Positions 1 through 8,860 of a stretch of DNA of 64,000 nt are shown piece after piece (position 1 is the stretch's first letter; every line of letters begins with the position of its first letter). The notes below the pieces were generated by a model. That model was not told the origin of the DNA. It was given only the letters and a program-made list of their open reading frames with translations, and did not search any database. Location: assembly GCA_021531795.1 (NCBI GenBank), contig JADYUL010000007.1, forward strand, positions 1-64,000, in the 5' to 3' direction. The translations under genes and the position numbers were made by a program. The stretch comes from Lacrimispora saccharolytica. GTDB lineage: Bacteria > Bacillota > Clostridia > Lachnospirales > Lachnospiraceae.

Positions 1-7
1 GAACAAC

Positions 8-25
8 AGCGGTTACTAGCCGCTT
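8..25 (+). terminator. weak hairpin at window start
   Basis: A 6-bp stem (AGCGGT at 8-13, GCCGCT at 19-24, one G:U pair) closes a 5-base loop and is followed by an AT-rich but not T-rich stretch. It could be the weak terminator of a gene lying before the window. It could equally be a chance hairpin inside the decayed 5' part of the next gene. Confidence 0.2.
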
Positions 26-81
26 AATAAATAAAATCCTAAAGGTAAATTAAATTTACACCAAAAAAAAGACTTGACCTA

Positions 82-885
82 ATGTCTCTATTCATTTCGG
101 GCGGAGGTATATTTCTAGGATACCTTCCGTGGCTTTTCGTGCTGTTCGGTCAACTTAGAACGGTTGGTGACAGCTACTGGATAGATTCCATAGGTAGGTC
201 TGCCTGTATTCAGATTATCGAGTATCCGTTTGGAGACAATGCCACTCCGCTTGACATGGCTTGCTTTATCATATTGGTGACAGGTGTTGTTCTGGCGTTA
301 TTCAGTCTTGGTAGAATCGCTCGCGAATCAGACCTCTGGCTGGCTTTTTATGCTATGTCAATCTTGGCGCTGACAGTTATTACAGGCGTTATAGTGTCAA
401 GACTATTCAGACCGATTTTCCTGCCAAGGTATATGATTCCGACGCTCTGGAGTTTCTGGATGGGTATATGCCTGCTAACAGGTAAGGCAGGCAAGATTCG
501 AAAGCATATTATTGTGATATGTCTTATTTTGGGTGGTCTGTACAGCTTTTGTCACCTATTCAGTGAAGAGAACTTTAGAGGCCAGCAGGCAAGTAAGCTT
601 ATGGCGGATACTAAATTGTCTTCATATGATGATGAAGGAAAAATCTACGTCACAGACAGCAGGCATGTTTATTATGTAATTAAGACGTATTGCAGTGATA
701 ATGATACTGTCTATCTGGTGAGATCCGGAGAGAAATACGAAAGTCTAACGGAAGTAAAGGATGCTCAGTATGCCATTATTCTGAATGATGGCCCCTTGAA
801 GGACGAAGTCGATTCCTCATGGGAACATCTGGATGATTACCACCTGGAAGTGTATGATGTAATGGCATATGAGAAGTGCAAGTAG
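82..885 (+). CDS. C-terminal fragment of a GT-C-like membrane glycosyltransferase
   Basis: This encodes about 267 residues with some four to five hydrophobic segments, then a soluble tail of about 100 residues. The 'YLPWL' helix start, the 'LPRYMIPTLW' segment and a C-terminal globular tail resemble the last half of GT39/PMT-type polytopic glycosyltransferases, which are normally 450-600 residues. The N-terminal half with its acidic catalytic loop is missing. No ribosome binding site precedes the ATG. The frame stays open back to a stop at 46-48, and the next frame over (from position 3) reads plausibly hydrophobic sequence up to about 50. A frameshift near 46-50, or a truncation, would explain this. 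I infer a decaying or truncated gene rather than a functional short protein. Exact family membership is uncertain. Confidence 0.55.
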   Translation: MSLFISGGGIFLGYLPWLFVLFGQLRTVGDSYWIDSIGRSACIQIIEYPFGDNATPLDMACFIILVTGVVLALFSLGRIARESDLWLAFYAMSILALTVITGVIVSRLFRPIFLPRYMIPTLWSFWMGICLLTGKAGKIRKHIIVICLILGGLYSFCHLFSEENFRGQQASKLMADTKLSSYDDEGKIYVTDSRHVYYVIKTYCSDNDTVYLVRSGEKYESLTEVKDAQYAIILNDGPLKDEVDSSWEHLDDYHLEVYDVMAYEKCK

Positions 886-961
886 TACTATAATAATACA
901 AATAATCGATGACGTTCGTGAAAATGTGTACTTGTATATAACAAATTTGAAATTTAGGTGG

Positions 962-2125
962 ATGCATAACGATAACATAATACAGGGCAATATAAAACTG
1001 AATAATCAAGCTATTACTATCACCCCTCGCATCTTGATACTATCCAATTCCTCAAGCGGACTATATGAATTCCGCAATGAAGTAGTAGAAGATTTGCTAC
1101 GTGACCAGGAGATATACATATCTCTTCCTGACGAAGATGCATACACCAAGATTCTGGCTGACGAGGGATGCCATATATTTCATACCGGGTTCAACCGTAG
1201 AGGCATGAATCCGATAATGGATGCTATACTATTGCTTCGCTATATCAGACTTATTCGTAGAATTAGGCCACGGATGGTACTTACCTATACCATTAAGCCT
1301 AATATCTATGGCGGCATGGCATGCAGACTAACCCATACCAATTATGCCGCTAACATAACAGGTCTTGGTACGGCAATCCAGGGTGGAGGAATACTGAGTA
1401 AGGCTCTGATAAAAATGTACAGGGTCGCTCTGAACAAAGCAAAGGCAGTTTTCTACCAGAACGAATATAATATGGATTTTATGCTCGGAAGGGGAGTTGG
1501 TACTAAGAATCAATCAATACTGCTCCCAGGTTCCGGAGTCAATATAACTAAGCATAGCTACAAACCCTATTCTTCAGAGGACAAGGGAGTAAGAGTTCTT
1601 GCTGTACTAAGAATCATGAAGGATAAGGGGATTGAGGAATTCCTATATGCGGCGGACAGAATATCGGATGAGTTTGATGCGAAGTTTGTCCTTGCAGGAG
1701 GATATGAAGAAGAGACTAGACAAGAATATGAACCTCAGATTCAGAGATTAGTTGAGGCAGGTAAGCTTGAATATGTCGGATTCTGCGACAAGATAGATGA
1801 ACTCTATGAGAGCTGTCATATTCTTATACATCCGTCTTATCATGAGGGCCTGTCCAATGTGTGCCTCGAGGCTGCAGCGTGCGGAAGACCGGTTGTAACC
1901 ACAGATGTACCAGGATGCAGAGAAACTGTTATTCCGGGAGAGACAGGTCTGCTGTTCAAATCAAAGGATAAAATTGCCGCATATAAAGCAATGGCCGACA
2001 TCCTTAGCATGACTTCGGCTGAGCGTGATACCATGGGCAGACGTGGCAGAAACTATGTTGAAGAAAACTTTAACCGTGAGACTGTTGTACGTAGGTACAG
2101 AGAAGTAGTGGAGAACATGGAATGA
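962..2125 (+). CDS. GT4 glycosyltransferase, PglA-like
   Basis: This is a GT-B fold family 4 glycosyltransferase. The N-terminal domain opens with 'RILILSNSSSGLYEFR' and contains 'TYTIKPNIYGG', features of the PglA/WbpL-neighbour group that adds a HexNAc to an undecaprenyl-diphosphate-linked sugar. The C-terminal nucleotide-sugar domain carries the EX7E motif ('HEGLSNVCLEAAACG'). It probably acts at the inner face of the membrane as the second enzyme of a lipid-linked oligosaccharide. The frame is open from an ATG at 869 inside the previous gene, but that start lacks a ribosome site and adds an unlikely 31-residue leader. ATG 962 is preferred, although its AGGTGG lies directly against it, so the start is not settled. 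The stop overlaps the next ATG by four bases (ATGA), implying coupling. Confidence 0.8.
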   Translation: MHNDNIIQGNIKLNNQAITITPRILILSNSSSGLYEFRNEVVEDLLRDQEIYISLPDEDAYTKILADEGCHIFHTGFNRRGMNPIMDAILLLRYIRLIRRIRPRMVLTYTIKPNIYGGMACRLTHTNYAANITGLGTAIQGGGILSKALIKMYRVALNKAKAVFYQNEYNMDFMLGRGVGTKNQSILLPGSGVNITKHSYKPYSSEDKGVRVLAVLRIMKDKGIEEFLYAADRISDEFDAKFVLAGGYEEETRQEYEPQIQRLVEAGKLEYVGFCDKIDELYESCHILIHPSYHEGLSNVCLEAAACGRPVVTTDVPGCRETVIPGETGLLFKSKDKIAAYKAMADILSMTSAERDTMGRRGRNYVEENFNRETVVRRYREVVENME

Positions 2126-3048
2126 TATCAAGAGATATTAGTAGAGTGATTATATCAGGAGCTACAAGTTCAATTGGAATTGCATTATGTGAGGAATGCG
2201 TGACAAATGGTATCGGTGTTGTAGCGATAATAAGACCTGATAGCAGCAAGCGTTCACTTCTGCCGAGCAGTAGACTTATAGAAATAGTCGAAAGCGAGCT
2301 TTCAGACTATGATAATATAGAGAGTGAAGGAATAAATGCTGATGCATTTATTCACCTTGCGTGGTGTTCTACAGATGGAGCGGCAGCACGTGATAATACC
2401 TATGCGCAGGCTGACAACATCCAGGCAACGCTTAAGGCAGTAGAACTGGCTGAACGATGCGGTTGTACAGTGTTCGTTGGCGCAGGCAGTCAGGCGGAAT
2501 ATGGCAGGACGAATGAAGTTCTGACAGGAGACACAGAATGTAATCCTGAGACAGCATATGGAATGACAAAGCTTTGTGCAGGGATGTTAAGCAGGCTGAT
2601 GTGCAGACAGAAGGGGATTGATCACGTATGGACCAGAATTCTATCTGCATATGGTCCCAATTGCAGTAAACGGACTGTTATTAGTTATACGGTGGATACA
2701 CTGCTTCGGGGTGAGAAACCTGTTCTGTCCGACGGAAGACAGGTATGGGATTTCATCTATATATCAGATGTTGCTAAGGCATTGCTTTCATGTGTACGAA
2801 GTGGTGTAAGCGATAAAACATATGTAATTGGATATGGTAAATCCAAACCCCTTAGGGAATATTTTGAGGCCGTTCGTGACATATTAAGCCCCGGTCAAGA
2901 GATGGGCTTTGGGGAGCGCCCATACAATGCAGATGCTGTCATGCACCTGGAGTGTGATATCAGTGAACTGACTGCTGATACCGGCTTCGTACCAACTGTT
3001 GGTTTTGAAGAAGGAATCAGGAGACTGGCAGATACTTATATTGTGTGA
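2122..3048 (+). CDS. NAD-dependent epimerase/dehydratase (extended SDR)
   Basis: This 308-residue extended short-chain dehydrogenase probably acts on a nucleotide sugar. The N-terminal Rossmann motif is 'GATSSIG', a degenerate GxxGxxG. The active-site pair YGMTK (YxxxK) follows around residue 145, and 'WDFIYISDVAKALL' is the usual substrate-domain motif. Length is normal for 4-epimerases, 4-ketoreductases and 4,6-dehydratases. Which of these reactions it performs cannot be told by eye; the short N-terminal motif favours a reductase or epimerase over a 4,6-dehydratase. GGAG at 2110-2113 sits 8 bases before the ATG, and the start overlaps the stop of the PglA-like gene, so the two are translationally coupled. 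It likely supplies a sugar nucleotide to this locus. Confidence 0.75.
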   Translation: MISRDISRVIISGATSSIGIALCEECVTNGIGVVAIIRPDSSKRSLLPSSRLIEIVESELSDYDNIESEGINADAFIHLAWCSTDGAAARDNTYAQADNIQATLKAVELAERCGCTVFVGAGSQAEYGRTNEVLTGDTECNPETAYGMTKLCAGMLSRLMCRQKGIDHVWTRILSAYGPNCSKRTVISYTVDTLLRGEKPVLSDGRQVWDFIYISDVAKALLSCVRSGVSDKTYVIGYGKSKPLREYFEAVRDILSPGQEMGFGERPYNADAVMHLECDISELTADTGFVPTVGFEEGIRRLADTYIV

Positions 3049-3088
3049 TTAGTTTGCGTATATTAGTTCAATACCGGAACACGTCATA

Positions 3089-3105
3089 TTATGTATATTA
3101 CATAA
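3089..3105. repeat. 7-bp inverted repeat in intergenic gap
   Basis: TTATGTA and TACATAA flank a 3-base spacer in the 105-base gap before the AT-rich cassette. It could be an operator half-site pair or a small AT hairpin. There is no T-run, so it is not a good terminator, and nothing else in the gap stands out. Confidence 0.2.
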
Positions 3106-3153
3106 ATACCATTAAAATCCCCCCGAACATAACTATCAAGGAGACCATATCAC

Positions 3154-4185
3154 GTGACGACAAAAGAGCATGAAATTCTGGTATCAATAATAATTCCCAC
3201 ATATAATGTGGAGAAATATGTAGGTGCTACCCTTGAATCAATCTGCAGGAACAAATTGGATGCCGTTGAAATAATTATCATCGATGATGGATCAACGGAT
3301 AACACAAGACAAAACGTAGAAGAGTGCCTTGAAAGAATAAATCCTCCATATTATAAAATCATCAGACAGGAGAATAAGGGCGTTAGTGCAGCCAGAAACA
3401 TCGGAATTGAAAATGCCGTGGGCAAGTATTTGATTTTCTGTGATGGCGACGATATATGCTATCCTAATTTGGTTGAGGCAATAACCCCCTTTATTTATTT
3501 AGAAAAAAAACTGATTGTATGGGGATTTGATATTACACAAGATGGTAAAAGAACTATTGGACAAGGGGAATATTGCGTTGAAATCATACCGGAAAAAGAG
3601 GTATTTAAGGATTTTTTAATGGGAAAATACCGGATTCGCTTGGGCTCTTTCGCGATTAAAAAGTCACTTTTAGATGAGAATAACATTCGATTTACCGAAG
3701 GATGTCCATTGGCTGAAGATGTAGAGTTTATCTTTAAATGCCTTTCCAAGGCGGGCGATACAATTGCTGTAAACCAAACTTTATTCACATATGCGAAAAG
3801 AGGTGGCTCGGCAATGTATACCTATTCCATTGAGCGATTGGAAGTGCCAAGAGTCATAAAAAGAATAGGTGATTATGTTGCAGATAATACAGAGTTGATG
3901 GCAGATGACGAGGTAAGTGACTATCTTAGAAATGGCTTTCTGATTCAACATGCCATATTTGCTTTCGATGCATGCATTGGGTACTTGACTAACAAAGAGC
4001 GAAGGAGAGAATTCTTGCGAACATATCACGACAAGTATGCTGATATTGAAGAAGAAATAAGGCGGGCGTGCAAAGAAATGAAAATGAAACCCACTGCTGT
4101 AAGTGGCAAAAAGGTAAAATTGTTTTGTATGAGCCGCAGTCTATTTGTGAAGGTATTTGCCCTTAGAATGATGATTTCAAAATGA
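3154..4185 (+). CDS. GT2 family glycosyltransferase (GTG start)
   Basis: This is a GT-A fold glycosyltransferase of family 2 (343 residues). 'VSIIIPTYNVEKYV' opens the nucleotide-binding domain, 'IIDDGSTD' follows, and 'FCDGDD' supplies the metal-binding acidic motif. 'GCPLAEDVEFIFKCL' resembles the ED motif that holds the catalytic base. It has no membrane helices, so it is probably a peripheral cytoplasmic enzyme extending a lipid-linked saccharide. The start is GTG: AAGGAG at 3138-3143 lies 10 bases upstream and no better ATG precedes the family motif. It is the first gene of a visibly more AT-rich block that runs to about 11.5 kb. Donor and acceptor are unknown. Confidence 0.85.
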   Translation: MTTKEHEILVSIIIPTYNVEKYVGATLESICRNKLDAVEIIIIDDGSTDNTRQNVEECLERINPPYYKIIRQENKGVSAARNIGIENAVGKYLIFCDGDDICYPNLVEAITPFIYLEKKLIVWGFDITQDGKRTIGQGEYCVEIIPEKEVFKDFLMGKYRIRLGSFAIKKSLLDENNIRFTEGCPLAEDVEFIFKCLSKAGDTIAVNQTLFTYAKRGGSAMYTYSIERLEVPRVIKRIGDYVADNTELMADDEVSDYLRNGFLIQHAIFAFDACIGYLTNKERRREFLRTYHDKYADIEEEIRRACKEMKMKPTAVSGKKVKLFCMSRSLFVKVFALRMMISK

Positions 4186-4222
4186 GGATGAACAAGACAA
4201 CTTAGCTAAGGAATATAATGAA

Positions 4223-6004
4223 ATGAAAGATGCAACCTATGAAATGAGTGGAGGAAGTTGTTCTGAACTAAAGAGATTGAAATTGTTTTCGGTCTCGATG
4301 TGTTTACTGTGCTCTGCAATATGGATACTATGCCTCAAGAATTCAATTGCAAATAAGAAAATATATCTATTCTGCGTGATATTGGCGTTAGTCAGTTCTT
4401 TTTTTGACCGTCATATATCGAATTATTTCAAGAAAACTTTCGGGGGTGAAGAAAAATCAAGGCTTCTAGTAATTCCAGCCATTTTGTTGTCTACTATGGT
4501 TACTGTGGCAAACTGGAATTTATATAGAGGTTTGGACGAAAGCGTTAATGCTTTTTATTTTGTGACAGTGCTGATAAGTGGGATATACATTTTTTATAGA
4601 GCAATATTGGGTCTGTATGCTTTATATGTAAATACAGTTTTCAATCTACCACTGTACACCAAGCGACAGATGATGTCAGTATTTGGATTTGTATTTTGCT
4701 TCTGCTTTGCAATTGATATTATATTCTTATTCCTAGTAGCCAATCCGGGAATAGTGACGAATGACAGTCTGGCTCAAATAAATAACATTCTTACCGGAGA
4801 ATACAGTAATCATCATCCGGTATTCAATACTATGGTGATAAAACTATTCATTGATATTGCATTTATGCTGGGAATGAATATCAATGTCGGGATTCTGTTT
4901 TTCTGCATATTTCAAAGCTTATTTATGTCCTTAATATACGCATATTGTGTTGAGACTATGTGTGAAATGAGAATGAACAAGGCTGTTCTGACTGTAGTGA
5001 CAATATTCTATGCACTTGTTCCATATAATTTCGTATACAGTGTTACCTTAACTAAGGATACAATGTTTGCCGGATTCGCATTGATTCTGGTGATTTCGTT
5101 ATTCAGAATAAGAGAGCGGTTGGGCGGAAAGATTATTTCGATGATTCTGTTATTTGTGTCATCGGTTGGATTCATACTGTTTAGAACAAATGGGTACTAT
5201 GCGTATATTGTATTACTAGTTATATTATTATTGGTCAAGTTTAATAGGAAAAAGGAAACGGTATGCATTGCATTATCTGCATTTGCTATTGCTGTTATCC
5301 TCAGAGGACCTGTGTTGGACTCGCTCAATGTAGTTCAACCTGACACTGCGGAGTCATTATCAATCCCACTTCAGCAGATTGGAAGATATGTAAAAGATGG
5401 TGGAACGCTATCTGACAGTGAGAGAGCATACTTTAATACAATAATGGATGTTGATAGAATACCTGATGAATATGAGGATTGGATATCGGATCCAATGAAA
5501 AATCTGGTGAGAGATGCAGGCGGTAATTCTGTGATCGAAGCAGATAAGGCAAAGTTCATTAAGACATGGCTATCCCTTGGATTGAAATCACCGGTTCTAT
5601 ATATGGATGCTTGGGTAGACATGACCCGAGCGTACTATAATTCATCGTATAGCAATGGGTCGATTTATTATGTCGGTGTGATTGAGAATGATTTGGGAAT
5701 AGGTACAAATGTCAAAAGTGAAGCGTTGAAGAATGTGATTGTAAAATGTGATAGTATTATGCAGGGAAAAGCAATTACAGGAATGGGATTGTGCTTGTGG
5801 ATACTTGTTATTTTAATAAGCTTCAGTCTGATGAATCATGATTATGGCTTCATAGAAAATGCAGTTTTTGTTGCGATTGTATTTACTCTGCTTATAGCAA
5901 CTCCCGTAGGGAATTCATTTAGATATGAATATCCAATTTTTGTTGGATTGCCATTTGTTATAGCTGAGACAGAGCACTTGAGAAAAATTATGAGAGAAGA
6001 ATAA
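4223..6004 (+). CDS. DUF6020-type polytopic membrane protein
   Basis: This 593-residue integral membrane protein has roughly a dozen hydrophobic segments. The extracytoplasmic loop around residues 175-205, with 'PGIVTNDSLAQ' and 'SNHHPVFNT', matches the signature I associate with DUF6020 proteins, a family thought to be GT-C-like. The acidic residue after the first long helix pair and the HHP motif resemble a GT-C catalytic loop. A soluble region around residues 380-450 is extracytoplasmic. By analogy it may transfer a sugar from a polyprenyl-phosphate donor outside the membrane, but no activity is established for the family to my knowledge. AAGGA at 4208-4212 sits 10 bases before ATG. Confidence 0.75.
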   Translation: MKDATYEMSGGSCSELKRLKLFSVSMCLLCSAIWILCLKNSIANKKIYLFCVILALVSSFFDRHISNYFKKTFGGEEKSRLLVIPAILLSTMVTVANWNLYRGLDESVNAFYFVTVLISGIYIFYRAILGLYALYVNTVFNLPLYTKRQMMSVFGFVFCFCFAIDIIFLFLVANPGIVTNDSLAQINNILTGEYSNHHPVFNTMVIKLFIDIAFMLGMNINVGILFFCIFQSLFMSLIYAYCVETMCEMRMNKAVLTVVTIFYALVPYNFVYSVTLTKDTMFAGFALILVISLFRIRERLGGKIISMILLFVSSVGFILFRTNGYYAYIVLLVILLLVKFNRKKETVCIALSAFAIAVILRGPVLDSLNVVQPDTAESLSIPLQQIGRYVKDGGTLSDSERAYFNTIMDVDRIPDEYEDWISDPMKNLVRDAGGNSVIEADKAKFIKTWLSLGLKSPVLYMDAWVDMTRAYYNSSYSNGSIYYVGVIENDLGIGTNVKSEALKNVIVKCDSIMQGKAITGMGLCLWILVILISFSLMNHDYGFIENAVFVAIVFTLLIATPVGNSFRYEYPIFVGLPFVIAETEHLRKIMREE

Positions 6005-6023
6005 AGTATATGCTGTATCGCTT

Positions 6024-6039
6024 CTGAGTATATACTCAG
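6024..6039. promoter_or_regulatory. perfect 16-bp palindrome, candidate operator
   Basis: CTGAGTATATACTCAG is a perfect 16-bp palindrome in the 110-base gap before the acyltransferase gene. It lies about 42 bases upstream of an extended -10 sequence. Its length and symmetry fit a dimeric regulator site. It has no T-run after it, so it is not a convincing terminator. Confidence 0.4.
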
Positions 6040-6080
6040 GATTTCGGTGATGAGTAGTAGCTCCTATTATCTCAATAGAC

Positions 6081-6089
6081 TGCTATAAT
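6081..6089 (+). promoter_or_regulatory. extended -10 promoter candidate
   Basis: TGCTATAAT fits the TGnTATAAT extended -10 consensus. No good -35 is present 17 bases upstream, which is tolerable for extended -10 promoters. Transcription would start near 6096, leaving a short leader with GGAGAAAG before the ATG at 6115. This could give the acyltransferase and following genes their own transcript. Confidence 0.35.
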
Positions 6090-6114
6090 TATTCCACTTG
6101 GAGAAAGACTGGAT

Positions 6115-7143
6115 ATGAATTGTGACGAAAGCAGGAATTCTAATATTGAACTATATAGAATCATTGTGATGATATTAATTGTCGCACATCATTATGTAGT
6201 TCACTCGGGTATCGTAACGAATATTGGAAATGAACTTGGGAGTGCCAAATCAATCATTCTATTGATTTTAGGGTGTTGGGGTAAAACCGGAATAAATTGT
6301 TTTGTTCTCATATCCGGTTACTACTTGTGTAATAAAGGGATTACGTTAAGAAAATGGCTAAAACTGTATTTTGAGGTATTCTTTTATTATGTAGTTATTT
6401 ATTTTTCTTTTGTAATATCAGGCTATGAAGTATTTTCATGGAAAGAGTGCATTAATTCAATATTGCCGATATGGGATTTGTCAACAGGATTTATTTCATG
6501 TTATTTGGTGTTCTTTTTTTTCATACCATTTGTCAATATGTTAATTAATAACATGGTTGAGAAACAACATTTATTACTAATAGTGCTTTGTCTTGGAATG
6601 TACTCAATATGGGGTTCAATACCGTATGTGGATGTTTCACTAAATTACGTTTCGTGGTTTGCGGTTATTTATGTTATTGGAGCATATATTAGGTTGTATC
6701 CTAAAGAACTGTATAGAAAGCATTCGCTATGGTGCATACTGACAATAGGTTCAATAATTGTATCAGGTTTAGTAATTGTTGTGCTTAGTAAAATAGGAAT
6801 TAATGGCACATTTTTTTTGGCAGATTCAAATAAAGCATTGGCTGTGATTGTTGCAGTTTGTTCATTTATTTGGGTTGTTAACCTACCGGTAAGATATAAC
6901 AAGTTAATAAATATAATAGGAGGTTCGACCTTCGGAGTATTAATTATACACACAAGTTGTAACGCGATGCTTAAGTGGCTATGGATAGATGTTTTAAAAA
7001 CCCCTCAAATGTATGAAACGCCTTTTTACTTCGTTCATATGACATTGTCTGTAATAGGAATTTTTGTTATATGCTGTGTAATTGATATAATTAGGAAGCA
7101 AATTATTGGTTTATTTTGGAAGAATAAAAGTATAATCAAATAA
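6115..7143 (+). CDS. acyltransferase 3 family membrane O-acyltransferase
   Basis: This 342-residue protein has about ten membrane segments. The N-terminal 'NIELYRIIVMILIVAHHYV' carries the conserved Arg and His of the acyltransferase-3 family (OafA/WecH/NodX type), which moves acetyl or succinyl groups to sugars of surface polysaccharides. 'NCFVLISGYY' and 'FGVLIIHT' are further family hallmarks. It lacks the extra SGNH domain of two-domain OafA proteins. The substrate is probably a lipid-linked repeat unit or the exported polymer. GGAG at 6100-6103 precedes the ATG and a candidate promoter lies just upstream. The next gene begins 2 bases after its stop. Confidence 0.85.
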   Translation: MNCDESRNSNIELYRIIVMILIVAHHYVVHSGIVTNIGNELGSAKSIILLILGCWGKTGINCFVLISGYYLCNKGITLRKWLKLYFEVFFYYVVIYFSFVISGYEVFSWKECINSILPIWDLSTGFISCYLVFFFFIPFVNMLINNMVEKQHLLLIVLCLGMYSIWGSIPYVDVSLNYVSWFAVIYVIGAYIRLYPKELYRKHSLWCILTIGSIIVSGLVIVVLSKIGINGTFFLADSNKALAVIVAVCSFIWVVNLPVRYNKLINIIGGSTFGVLIIHTSCNAMLKWLWIDVLKTPQMYETPFYFVHMTLSVIGIFVICCVIDIIRKQIIGLFWKNKSIIK

Positions 7144-7144
7144 A

Positions 7145-8266
7145 ATGAAAAAAGGTTACTACATATATGTCGAGAACTGCGGTTCTTCTGGCGTGATGAA
7201 CAAAATAAAGATGCAGATGGATACCTTTTCAAGGCATCTGGATATACATTCAATTCAGATACCTAATAAAAAGAGTTCCCTATTTAGAAAAGTACACAAT
7301 ATGCTTCCGTGGGCATCCTTTGAGAGAGAGTATGGAAGAGTATTGAAACAGATGGATAATCCGGACTTTGTGTACATTAGAAGGACATATATTGATAGGG
7401 ATTATATTGCGTTTCTAAGAGAGATTCATGCGCGTTGGAGTACTTGTAAAATCATAGTTGAGCAGCCGGTGTATCCCTATGACAAGGATATGCTTCGTAG
7501 CCCATATACGGCAATACAATACATTAAGGAACTGTTGTATCGCAGACACTATAAGGATGACGTTGATAGATTTGTCACATACTCGGATGATGATGAAATC
7601 CTGGGCGTTAAAACAATTCGAACAATGAATGGTGTTAATGTTTCGGAAATGAGAATGGTTCACAACGACCAAGAGTATGACCCGAAGGGAATCAATCTAA
7701 TAACAGTTGCAACTCTTGTTGCTCATCATGGATACGAACGAGTTATTGAAGGATTATATCAGTATTATCACAACGGCGGAGAACGAAATATCGTATTCCA
7801 TATAGTGGGCGATGGACCTGAGAAAAAACGCTATGCTGACATGGTTAAGAAGTATAATCTTGAAGCACATGTTGTGTTCTATGGGGCAAAATATGGTGAA
7901 GAACTGGATAAAATATATGACATTGCAGATGCAGGACTGGCTGCATTTGGCTCATATAAGGAAGGTGTAGATAAGTTGTGCACAATAAAGGTAAGGGAAT
8001 ACTTTGCCAAAGGTCTGCCGGTTGTGCTTGGGTGTGAAGATAATCTTTTCTTAGGCGAAGCTAAACAATATGGGCTTATTCTTCCTAACGACAGCTCTGC
8101 AATTGATATTTCAAAGGTTCTTAGTTTTTTGGACAGTATATATACAGACAAACCTCGTATTGAAGTGAATAATGAGATTGTGGAACTGGCAAGAAGGACA
8201 GTAGATAATGAGGTGACTCTAAGACCTGTTATAGAGTATATAAATTCAAAGGTGACAAATATATGA
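7145..8266 (+). CDS. GT-B glycosyltransferase (GT4-like, divergent)
   Basis: The 373-residue protein has two Rossmann-like halves. 'FHIVGDGPEKKRYADM' and 'VVFYGAKYGEELDKIY' are typical of the C-terminal half of GT4 enzymes. The usual EX7E motif is altered: 'KEGVDKLCTIKVREYFAKGLP' keeps both glutamates, but they are spaced more widely, as in some capsule transferases. No signal peptide or transmembrane helix is visible, so it is probably a cytoplasmic, membrane-associated transferase. It starts 2 bases after the acyltransferase-3 stop, and its own stop overlaps the next ATG by four bases. The transferred sugar is unknown. Confidence 0.75.
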   Translation: MKKGYYIYVENCGSSGVMNKIKMQMDTFSRHLDIHSIQIPNKKSSLFRKVHNMLPWASFEREYGRVLKQMDNPDFVYIRRTYIDRDYIAFLREIHARWSTCKIIVEQPVYPYDKDMLRSPYTAIQYIKELLYRRHYKDDVDRFVTYSDDDEILGVKTIRTMNGVNVSEMRMVHNDQEYDPKGINLITVATLVAHHGYERVIEGLYQYYHNGGERNIVFHIVGDGPEKKRYADMVKKYNLEAHVVFYGAKYGEELDKIYDIADAGLAAFGSYKEGVDKLCTIKVREYFAKGLPVVLGCEDNLFLGEAKQYGLILPNDSSAIDISKVLSFLDSIYTDKPRIEVNNEIVELARRTVDNEVTLRPVIEYINSKVTNI

Positions 8267-8781
8267 TTGGATTTATTATTGAATTCCTAAAAGGACAGAC
8301 TGTGGGACAATTGAGAAGGCGTGGAGCAATTATTGGAGAGAATGTTCATCTTATGTCGAGTTCTATTGATAAGTATACAGCTTTTCTGATAGAAATCGGA
8401 AATAATGTTACTATTACTAATGCTATAGTATTGGCACATGATGCATCGACTAAGCCATTTATCGGATATACTAAGATTCAGAAGACCACAATTGGGAATA
8501 ATGTATTTATTGGCATGGGAGCCATAGTTCAGGCGGGGAGTCACATTGGAAATAATGTCATAGTAGGAGCCGGTGCCAACGTTAATGGTATAATTCCTGA
8601 TAATAGTGTGGTACTCGGTAATCCGGCCAAGATTGTGTGCAGTATAGACGAATATGTTAATAAGAATAAAGAACGTATGGAGAAATCACTGGTGGTTGAA
8701 AAAATGTGTTCTGATATGAAAAAAAAAGAGTTGATTAATCTTAGAGAAAAACTTGGAGACTCGTTAGGATATGAAGTGTAA
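8263..8781 (+). CDS. left-handed beta-helix (hexapeptide) O-acetyltransferase
   Basis: The 172 residues contain several imperfect hexapeptide turns, including 'IGNNVFIGMGAIVQAG' and 'IGNNVIVGAGANVNG', then 'NSVVLGNPAKIV', the usual exit motif of NodL/LacA/WbbJ-like acetyl-CoA acyltransferases. The histidine in 'LAHDAST' is a likely catalytic base. It is a soluble enzyme acting as a trimer in this family. It could O-acetylate a glycan intermediate, or N-acetylate an amino sugar as PglD does; the neighbouring glycosyltransferases suggest a sugar target but do not say which. The ATGA overlap couples it to the upstream glycosyltransferase. A lysine-rich C-terminal tail follows the helix. Confidence 0.8.
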   Translation: MIGFIIEFLKGQTVGQLRRRGAIIGENVHLMSSSIDKYTAFLIEIGNNVTITNAIVLAHDASTKPFIGYTKIQKTTIGNNVFIGMGAIVQAGSHIGNNVIVGAGANVNGIIPDNSVVLGNPAKIVCSIDEYVNKNKERMEKSLVVEKMCSDMKKKELINLREKLGDSLGYEV

Positions 8782-8860
8782 TATGCGCTGAATGCTGTGC
8801 ATAATCTGTAGTATTTTAGTATTCATGCTTTTAATAATCTCATTCTAGGAGGATGTCGGG

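Noticed and set aside
3089-3105. AT-rich inverted repeat as a terminator
   Set aside because: The stem is 7 bp, AT-only but for one pair, and lacks a T-run. It is listed only as a repeat of low confidence.
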